Assembly (NCBI GenBank): GCA_963575745.1
Contig: CAUYUJ010015709.1
Span: forward strand, 181,702 to 245,701
Direction of reading: 5' to 3'
DNA length: 64,000 nt
DNA from: Prorocentrum cordatum
Lineage: Eukaryota > Sar > Dinophyceae > Prorocentrales > Prorocentraceae
A program made the position numbers and the translations under genes. Positions 52,993 to 62,200 of this stretch are shown here, in pieces; within the stretch, counting starts at the first letter, position 1, and every line of letters begins with the position of its first letter. The notes under the pieces were generated by a model, which was given only the letters and a program-made list of their open reading frames with translations, was not told the origin of the DNA and did not search any database.

Positions 52993-53156
52993 GTCAGGAG
53001 GGGAAGAAACACACAGACACAATTATTCGTCGATCCCAAGGAAAATATGGAAAAACATTGGAAGTGGGGGGGAAGACAAAACCCCCGAAAATATGGGAAA
53101 ACATGGGGAATCATTTTATTTGTGTGTATTTATTTGTGTGTCCCAGGGCCCCTTCA
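52993..53156 (+). mobile_element. Family B element, copy 5
   Basis: 164 bp, GTCAGGAGGGGAAGAAACAC to TCCCAGGGCCCCTTCA. A perfect 4-bp duplication, ATTT, lies at 52989-52992 and 53157-53160. Confidence 0.9.
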
Positions 53157-53160
53157 ATTT

Positions 53161-53647
53161 GAAAAAGCCTCGGGACCCCAGGAGTGCCCCCGCCAGACAT
53201 GGAAAGAGGAAGGAGCCTCAGCTCCGACGCCTCCCTTCCTTCTCATGCTTCCCCTCTCCTCCCGAGTCCCACCTCCCTCCTGGGCCGTTCGAGGTTTAGA
53301 GCGACCAAGGTGCGCTAGGTCACTCCCAACACACTGCACATGCCCAGGCAGCGTGTTTTGTCCCTCTCGTTGACACCGTCAGTTGGCTATCCGATCCTAT
53401 CTTATATCCTCCTGGCTCCCTCCTTCCTCTCCGACTCCTCTCTCCCTTCTCCTGCCTCCCCTCTCCTCCTGGCCCGGGGGGCAGCCATGGAACTCCCCGC
53501 GCCCAACGCCCATATTGTTTGTTGTTTGGCCGCACACACTGGCGCGCCCGAGCGGGGGGCGAGTGATTGCCACAGGGATGTGCGGATGCCACGGCCGGGG
53601 CACGACAGGAGCTCTCCCAGATCTCGCGTCGCCCCTTTGATGCGTTT
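53161..53647. other. Spacer, nothing identified
   Basis: Overlapping frames on both strands without domains. 53400-53480 is pyrimidine-rich. Confidence 0.5.
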
Positions 53648-53763
53648 GTTTTCCATCACCACCACCATACTTTTGGAGGAGGGAAGAAGAGGAGGAAGAA
53701 GAGGAGGAGGAGGAGGAGGAGGACCTCCTCCCCCTTCTACTTCTGGTGGTAGCGGTGGAAAAC
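53648..53763. mobile_element. Family F inverted repeat around GAG array
   Basis: The left arm is GTTTTCCATCACCACCACCA and the right arm is TGGTGGTAGCGGTGGAAAAC. They are imperfect reverse complements and flank a GAG/GAA array (53670-53722) that closes with CCTCCTCCCCC. Same design as 12687-12850. Confidence 0.65.
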
Positions 53764-54054
53764 AAGCTCACAACCCTTTTTTACACTGTCGATGCGAGCC
53801 CTGGCCCTTGCCTCGTCCACGCACCCGCCTCGAGCCACGATGCGGCAACACCGCGCTCTTCCTGCCCCCCCCCCTCCTCTGGCGCATACCCGATGCACTT
53901 CCCCCGCGTTGGCGCCTGCGCCGTCGTGCTCCTCCTTCTTCTCGGCGTTTCAGAGGTGGGCCCCGAAGGAGGGAGCCCCAAGGACGACGTGCCTCAGGCA
54001 CTGTGCAAACCCAGCCTTCCACCCCATCCTGTCCTCAGGGCCCCAGCCCTCAGG
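53764..54054. other. Spacer, nothing identified
   Basis: GC-rich sequence without a recognised feature. Confidence 0.5.
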
Positions 54055-54062
54055 GGCTCATC

Positions 54063-54242
54063 TTAAGTCGGGCTTGCCCCCCTACAGGGGGATTTTCGAC
54101 GAAAAATTAAAGATACCCCAAAAGAAGTTCAAAAATAATCCAAAAATAGTCTGGGAATTCTTTTTGAGTATTTCTTGACCTTTTGGGGCATTTTGGGGGT
54201 ATTTTCATTTTTCGTCGAAAATCCCCCTGTAGGGGGACATAA
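54063..54242. mobile_element. Family A element, copy with perfect duplication
   Basis: 180 bp, TTAAGTCGGGCTTGCCCCCC to CCCTGTAGGGGGACATAA. GGCTCATC is duplicated exactly at 54055-54062 and 54243-54250. The right end has lost the CGCCCGAC bases but kept ATAA. Confidence 0.92.
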
Positions 54243-54250
54243 GGCTCATC

Positions 54251-54490
54251 TTCTTGAGCCGCCGCCAGCCCCCCCCCCCTGTCGGTAGAGAGCCGGCGAT
54301 CATCCAAGCACGATTCTGCCTGGAGTCGGGCCAGACCTGTCGATGTGCGGCCCTGCTGCAGTCGGGCCCGTCGCCTCGAGCATGGAGCGGCGCGGCACGC
54401 TGTCCGCTTACAGGGCACAGCGCGCCGCTGGGGGCCGCCGCGGCGACCCGCGACGCAAAAGTCCCCGACCGTATCCTCCGGGCCCCATCC
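54251..54490. other. Spacer before LINE-4
   Basis: A frame from 54343 enters the gap in the same phase as LINE-4 ORF1, but continuity cannot be judged. GACGCAAAAGTCCCCGACCG resembles sequence near 31614. No spliced leader is visible on this side. Confidence 0.4.
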
Positions 54491-54590
54491 NNNNNNNNNN
54501 NNNNNNNNNNNNNNNNNNNNNNNNNNNNNNNNNNNNNNNNNNNNNNNNNNNNNNNNNNNNNNNNNNNNNNNNNNNNNNNNNNNNNNNNNN
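54491..54590. other. Assembly gap (100 N)
   Basis: Exactly 100 N. It hides the 5' end of LINE-4, including any spliced leader and the ORF1 start. Confidence 0.99.
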
Positions 54591-54597
54591 GAGAGAG

Positions 54598-56211
54598 ATG
54601 GCAACCCAAGAGGCCCAGTGGTACAAGATGGCGCAGGAGCGCAACGAGAAGGCGATGCAGGAGATGGCGGAGGCGGAGTACCAGGAGAGATGCGCCCGCC
54701 ACAGCGCTTATAAGGAGGAGGAGCTGCGGATCGCAGTGAACTATCAGCAGATGGCCCACGAGCATCAGGAAGAAGCCAACAAGCGCGAAGCGATGCGGGT
54801 CGTCCTGAACCTGGAGCACGCAGCCATCCAGGCGAAGGCATACGAGATGCAGCACGAGCAGGACAGGTATCTGGAGCGCGTCGGCGAGCACCAGGAGGAG
54901 GTGGACAAAGCCCAAAGGATGGAAGAGGTGGCACTGCAGCGACAAACAGCAGCCACAAGCGAACTCCATGCATTACAGCAGCAGCAGGAGATGGAGAACC
55001 AAGCGGCGCACCAGTACCACAGTACACTGCAGCACCAGTGCCAGCAGGAGATGCAGGCCATCGCGCAGCACTACGCCCACAACCATCAGATGAACGAAGC
55101 GCAGAGGCAGCAGCAATTACAAGAACTCCAACGGGCACATGATTTGCAAACGGCTGGACTCCAGACTGCACTACGGGAGGCTTGGGGAGCAGGAGGACAA
55201 GTGGACGAGGACCTGCTAATCGACATGACGGAGGACCTCATGGGAGACACAGCCACGAGCGAGCGTGACCAAGGCATGGCGGACCAGGAGGGCGCGTACC
55301 AGAGGGAGCAACTTGAGGCAGACTTACTTCGGCTGCTACCTAGCCAGTACGAACTTCCACATCCAGAACTGCCGCCGTACCTCGAGGAGCTGGCCGAGGT
55401 GGGATTTGGAGAGAGGTCCCATACATCGTCTATGCCAACGCCAGAGGAGCCTACCCCCTCGTCGAGCGACGACCTCAGCTTCCAGAACCAAAGCTTTGTG
55501 CCGAGGACATCCGCCGAAGAGTGGCCGCTCCCCCCACCACCACCTCAGCAGCGCCAGCACATCGAGGAGTACAACAGGGTCGGCTCCTCCTCGCACTCAG
55601 GGATGCTCGAGGTACGGGCGAGCAGCGATTGCATCCCAATTGGCGAATCCGACGACGCTGACCTGCTGGACGAAGAGTGGAAGAACCGTCAAGGCCTGAG
55701 CAAGGAGAAGGAGGGCGAAGCCCCGACAGACCTCGCCTCACTCTCACCAACGATACCAGCCGACTCACCCATCCCGACGGAACAGCCCACGCCAAGACAC
55801 ATACTGTTTCCGCCCGTCACGCCTCTCACGCCACACAAAGCCCCACAACAGCGTTCACAGACGGCCAAGACTCCCATGACGACGCTGTTCATCGACCTCA
55901 GCCGCGACGAGGAGGATTGCCCCAGCACACCTCCACGGATGCCGATTGAGGATATCACGCCCACCGAGCCACACGAGCCACGACTGCCACCACCGCGTTT
56001 CCACTTGGGCACACCAGAGAGGACGAGCTCGGCACCTCCATGCAGAGGCAACCTGAAGCAACCAAGGGAACCCAGGAGGGCGAGGAGCCAGCCGAAAAAG
56101 GTCAGGATCTGCGACGCGGACGATGGCTTCGCGGACCCAGGTGACAGAGTGGCATCCTTCATCGAGAGCGGCGAGAGCGACCTCGACGGGGGTCGACTGT
56201 CAAAAAACTGA
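54598..56211 (+). CDS. LINE-4 ORF1: coiled-coil protein (5' end in gap)
   Basis: 537 residues from the first Met after the gap (REMATQEAQW context); the frame is open into the gap, so the true start is unknown. Residues 1-200 are Glu/Gln/Ala/His-rich with heptad-like spacing (MAQERNEKAMQEMAEAEYQE, HQEEVDKAQRMEEVALQRQT), a long coiled coil. An acidic section follows (DEDLLIDMTEDLMGD, SSSDDLSF), then a Pro/Ser/Thr-rich tail and a basic patch (QPREPRRARSQPKKVRI). The role is probably gag-like: multimerisation and RNA binding. It ends TCA AAA AAC TGA, an efficient -1 slippery site, so part of the product is expected to continue into ORF2. No zinc knuckle was seen. Confidence 0.85.
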   Translation: MATQEAQWYKMAQERNEKAMQEMAEAEYQERCARHSAYKEEELRIAVNYQQMAHEHQEEANKREAMRVVLNLEHAAIQAKAYEMQHEQDRYLERVGEHQEEVDKAQRMEEVALQRQTAATSELHALQQQQEMENQAAHQYHSTLQHQCQQEMQAIAQHYAHNHQMNEAQRQQQLQELQRAHDLQTAGLQTALREAWGAGGQVDEDLLIDMTEDLMGDTATSERDQGMADQEGAYQREQLEADLLRLLPSQYELPHPELPPYLEELAEVGFGERSHTSSMPTPEEPTPSSSDDLSFQNQSFVPRTSAEEWPLPPPPPQQRQHIEEYNRVGSSSHSGMLEVRASSDCIPIGESDDADLLDEEWKNRQGLSKEKEGEAPTDLASLSPTIPADSPIPTEQPTPRHILFPPVTPLTPHKAPQQRSQTAKTPMTTLFIDLSRDEEDCPSTPPRMPIEDITPTEPHEPRLPPPRFHLGTPERTSSAPPCRGNLKQPREPRRARSQPKKVRICDADDGFADPGDRVASFIESGESDLDGGRLSKN

Positions 56212-59200
56212 TACGGAGTACGCAGGCTGGGGGGCAACTGGCCCAGACCTGCGTCCAGACAACTACACCAGAAGATATCGGGGACATCGGGCCCAGACTC
56301 AGAGACCCGTGCGGTGACGAGCCTACGCCCAACGACCCACACCCATGGCTTTCGGCCATACGCACACGATCGCACCTAGCCTCCATCACACTACATAGTT
56401 ATGACCAAGCCGATGCGAGCCTGGGGGATGCCGCATCCGCTTCAAACCACCAACGCTCTACTAGGGAGCCCCGACTCAAGAGGCGTAGCAGACGAACTAC
56501 CCGCACTATCAGCTCCCTAGACGCCGCGTCTGTGGGCAAGGGTGGGGACCACCCACAGAACGGCGACATCAAGTCTGAGCGCTCCAAGCGCGGACCTGAG
56601 CGACTCCCTCAGGCCGCGAGCCCCACTGCCAGCGGGGTTCAGACAAGCAACCAGCACCGCGACAGGGTGAGACTGCAACAAGAGTGGGAGAGCTACTCGA
56701 GCAGTCCGACGCAGTGCCAACAGCGTGGACCAAGGCGACACCCCTTGGCCATGTCTGGTTCGACATCCCACTTCGCGGGAGCCGCGGCGGCCCATGCGGC
56801 GTCGCAGCCCAGGCACCACAGCCATGCGAAGGAGGACCCAGGCAGCAGGTCGAGACTACCAGATCCATCACATCTGGAGGTCTCCCAGCGCCGGGTACTC
56901 GAGGAGCACCCCACGCTTGCAGACGACGGAGCCTGGCTTGCCCGCCAACCTCTCGACCCCAGCCACCTGGGTTCGCAAGCAGACCACACGGCAAGCACAA
57001 AGACCCTTAGAGGGCTGGCTAGTCCACCAGCGTCAGCCAAATTAAATGCAGGCACCACGACACACCCAGGCACTGACTACAACCGACAGATACAGCATGG
57101 ACCCATACAAGCCTACCAACTAGAGCAAATACAGGACACATACCTTGACAGCATAAGCTACAGCCCTACAGCAGCAGAGCCGCACCCCAACGACGCCACA
57201 GCTGTTGCAAGAGAAAGAAGAGTGGCGAGGCGCAAAAGATTACTAAGACAGGCGCACAGGGTGGAGATGCGACCAGACTTTGGAGTGCCGCTGATCAATA
57301 ACCCCTTCGAGGCGCTTGCGGACAGCAGCACCTGCGAGGACGAAGCACTGCCAGATAGCACTCAGCCTCCTGGAGCGGAACATCCTGAGGAGCAGGACTT
57401 GGACTCCGCCAACGAGCGCCCGAGTCGAGAGCGCAGCAGCTGTCCGAGGTCGCGTACTACTTGGAGGGCAGCGCCTCGGCACACAGCAGCAGAGCAGACT
57501 CCTTGCTCTGACGAGTCCAAACAACATAACGTGCCGACCAGGACCTACCCGCGTTGGCGTGTCAGGGCGGGGTCGCCTCACTCTGCAAGGCCGTCGACGG
57601 ACGGACCTGCTCTCCCCGAGCAGCTGCGGGTTGACTCCCCCTTGCAGGTGCGAAGACGCGAGAGCATGCCTCCGACGGGAGGGTGGCCGATGCCTTGCTC
57701 TCGTGACAGCGATGTCGTGCTGGGGCGCTCAACCAGGTCCAACGACGAGCAACCATCTACACTCCCGCCACCGACACCAGCCAAACCAAACCTAGACCCT
57801 CAAGAGCAACGCGCAGAGCCAGCACTACCTATCTTTCCACCACCGAACCCAACCGACCCTCATGGCGGCATATCTCACCGACTACGTGACAGCATGCTCC
57901 AAGCCCAATCACACGAGCTCCTGTTCAGTCAGGCCGTGCGGGCTGGATCGGACAACTTGAACGCCGATGAGAAGTGCTGCCAAAAGCCGCCGTCCCCACG
58001 GGAATGGAGCACGACGCGGATGGGGACCAAGCCCTACAAGCCAACCGACCACTTGGAGACCGAGCAACCACTCCCAGACGCAACGACTAATGCCAGACAG
58101 CACCCCCAGCCCCAGAGGGACGCACATCCCCGCCGAGCAATGCTGCCGTTCAGGAGCTACCACGGAGCTAGCGGGCAGCCGACGGGGCGGCAACAAGCCA
58201 TCTCCGCACCCCAACGACGTACAACCCCAGCCATGTACCCCTTCCGCATCTCAACTAGGCGGAGCACAACGGCGGAAGACGCCCGAGACAACCAACGCAC
58301 TAGCCAACACACCAGCACTGACAGCGAGTACAGCGACGACTACCGGCGCTGCGAGCGCAGAAGGAGACGACGACAAAGAACTAGACCAGCAACACACGGG
58401 CAAGCGCACAAAACCGACCAGCGCAGAGACAGCAACAGCACGCAGCGACGCTCCCTCAACATCGGATCCCCACAGTTCCTACCGACGCAATTCCAGCAAC
58501 ACATCCAGAAGCTGACATGGCATTACGACCTCGAAGAGCACGACCTGCACGAGCATACCAGGCTGGCGGTGAAGCACCTTGCTCCCTCGAGACCTTTGTC
58601 GGCAGTGAAGCGGCACTACTACTTCACCGACGCGTCCTACCATGCCAAAGCACCGGGTACATCAGCATGGGCAGTGGTACACCTGAGAGAGGACGACCAG
58701 GGCATCGCCTACTACAGGCACATGTACTCCAACCACGCCCTGTCCGTCAGCGAGGAGATGGCCAACAACATCACCTCCAGCACCAGCCCCGAATTGGGAG
58801 CGCTACTCTGGGCAGGCATCGCATGTACACAGGAGGACGATGAGCAGGAAATCGTCATTATTGGAGACAACACCGCGGCTTTGGGAGCGGCAGCTGGAAC
58901 ATCGCGGATCAGATCGAGTAGGAACCGCCCCCTTGCGAGGTTTACACGCATATTATTCCAGCAGTTACAGCTCACAAAGGACATCAGCTTCGAGCACACT
59001 CATGCGCATCGAGACGCACCCTGGAATGAAGCAGCAGATATTCTATCAAAATATGCCGCACTCCAACCAGCACCACCACCACCTGCGGAAGAGCTAGTCA
59101 ATATAGTACAGTATACCAGCACACTCGAATGGGCTTGGATGGCCAACCCAGCGGGCAATGACCTACATGCGTACCCACCGTGGAGGCATGGACGGCTCGA

Positions 59201-62200
59201 GGAGCACGTCTCGCCCCAGCGGGCTGATGCAGACCACATCCCCGACCTCACCGCCGACAGCTACAACAAGGGCACGCTGAAGCTCAACATCGTGCAGTAC
59301 AACGCTCAGTCCATGGTGGGCGACTTCACCTCCACAGACATGCACCTGGACATCTCCAGTAAAGGGGCTCTAGTCAGAGCCCAGCTCCTGGACCACCATG
59401 TACACGTAGCGGGGCTTCAGGAGACACGCTGTAGAGAGGCCATATGGACAGGACAAGGCTTTATCAACATCCAGAGCGATGCGCAGGACGGCAACTGGGG
59501 ATGTGCACTACTACTCAACGTCGAGTTACCGTACGGGCAGCTCAACGGGAAAGACCTGTACTTCAAGCAGTCCCAGCTGACAAAACTGTACTCGTCAGCC
59601 AGGATTCTCTTTGTCCGCGTGCAGGCTCCTCTGTTCCATCACGTCATCGCCGTTGCTCATGCCCCGTACCAGAAGGCCAAGGACATCAACGGCTGGTGGG
59701 AGCACTTCAGGGAGCTGTGTGACACGTGGAAACCAGAGATCCTGCTCATCGACGCGAACGCCAAGCTAAGCCACAAGGACGGAGAGGACACGCAATGGTT
59801 GGGCCAGAAAGGTCCAAATCAGCTGACAGACAAGAATGGACACGAATTCCACGAGTCTGTCGCCAGCTGCCACCTGCACGTCGTCAACACATACTACGGG
59901 AACAACGACGATTACACGTACCACAAGGACGGGATCTCCAACCGCATCGACTACGTCGCCATGGCTCCCTGCCTGTTCAAGTGCGTGGCGGCTTGCACTG
60001 TCTTGAGAGACTTTCAAAAGCCAACCGCCAGAAAGAAGAACGAGCACAACAAGCAGAGGAGGAACTACGCCCAGAACGGCTACGACACGACCACAGATCA
60101 CATGCCCGTGCTAGTTGAAGTTGTGGGCGAAATCATCGGGCGCCACCGTAGTTCGAAGGGGAACGGGTTATTGGATACTAACAAACTCAAGAACCCAGAG
60201 CGTATCACCGCATTCAAGCAGGACCTGAACAACATCAGCTTACCACCGTGGAAGGCAGACGTCAACGACCATTACCACGAGACAGCGGGACTCCTGGCCG
60301 AGAAGACGAAGCAGCATTTCGGACGGGACCCGCTTACCCCTTGCAACGTCACAATCTCTGAGGCTAGCATGCGCCTATTGAGGCTGCGCAGATACGCTGA
60401 GAGCTCCACGCGGACCTACACGAACAACGGGGATCCAGCACCTCTTGAAGTTTTCCGCAAGAGGCTCTGCTATGAGGCGCCTGTCTATGCCCGTGTGGAA
60501 GATAGCTGGTATTGCTCTGTGGCAGCCCTTGTTGGAGCGTGCCAGCTCAGTCATGCCACCGGCTGCCTCGGCATCGCGCATGACGCTGCCAGGCTCTTCA
60601 TCGACCACACCAAGGACACGTTCAGACACCAGCTGAGTACCGACCGCAACCATTACTTTCACGAACTTGGCAGCAAATTGGCGGATAGCAGAACAGCAAG
60701 AGACGCCAGGACCGAGTGGCAGCTGACAAAGAAGATTCTAATCCACGGCGGTCGCAAACCAAAATATGTTAGCGCGCTGCCCACTATGCAGCAGCCCGAC
60801 GGCACCGTCATGGGCAGCCAGGGCGAGATCAGCAGAGCCACCCTGCAGCACTTCGCCAAGATTGAGTCAGCCGACATCAGGGACAAGTACGACCTGGCGG
60901 ACCGCTACAATATCAGCCGTACCCACAGATCGCCACCCGACGAGGTCTCACAGCACCTGCACATGACACTCAACGATCTGGTGGAGAGCTTTGCGGACGG
61001 CAAGAAGGGCCGAGCAGGAGGACCCGACGGCAATTTGGACGACATCCTCAAACTCGCACCTGAGGAGACAGCCCGCCACTGGTACCCAGTCGTCTTGAAG
61101 ACGATACTGCGAGGCCGAGAACCGATCCAATTTAAAGCAGGTATTGCAGTGAAGCTGTACAAGGGTAGCGGCACGAGGGCCCTCCTGGAATATTACAGGT
61201 CGATCCTCCTCAACAACACCGTGGCCAAGCACTACCACAAGTGGCTCCGCGCAACTACGTTGAGGGTCTGCAGCAGCCTGCTGAGAGTCACCCAGCATGG
61301 CGGAATCCCGAAGAAGTCAGGCGCGTACTCCACCCATACTATCAAAGCGTTCTTCAGGATCTGCAGGCGGAGACGTCTCAGCGCAGTCGGCATCCTGCTG
61401 GATCTACGACAGGCCTTTTATTCAGTTATTCGAGAATTTGTGCTGGGACGGGAAGGGGAGAAGCCTTGGCTCCTAAAGGTGATGGCAGGAGGCGCTCCAC
61501 CTGAATGGCTCATGCCGGCCATCCAGCAGCTGATAGCGTCTCCAGGCTACTTAGCACTCAACGATGTAGACGAGAACCTGCGATTCCAGCTAGAGGAAGC
61601 ACACGACACGACATTCTTCCAAGTGCGGGGAGAAGAGCTTTGCGCGGAGAGCCGCAAGGGCACACGCCCAGGCAACGGCCTGGCCGACCTCATCTTCAAC
61701 ATCAGCTTCGCGCACGCTCTGGGCCCACTGGAGCAGGAGCTACATGCAGGAGGGTACCTACTACAACTACCACCAGCGGGCGAACAAGCCATTGTCACGT
61801 CAGGCCAGCTCCAAGGGCTGGAAGGGACCCTGCCAGAAGTATCCTTCATGGACGATGCGACATTCCTGTGCGTACTTAACGACAACACGAAAATCGAGAG
61901 CAGCATCTTCGACATATTGTCCATTATTGCAAGGAGACTCAAGATCTTCGGGCATGACCTACACCCCAAGAAGACTAAAGCGTTGCTGCATATCGATGGG
62001 CACGCCAAGCAGCATATCAAGGCGAAGATTTTCAAGACAAATCCCATCACGCTGCGGCGCGAGGATGGTCAACCGCCAACTAGCACTGAAGTGTCAACGG
62101 CGGAGGTCACGACCCAGGGACTCACATTGGGCAATATCGTGACGAGTGATGGTGGGGAGGGGCCGAACCTTATGAGACGCATCATAGACCACAGATCCGC

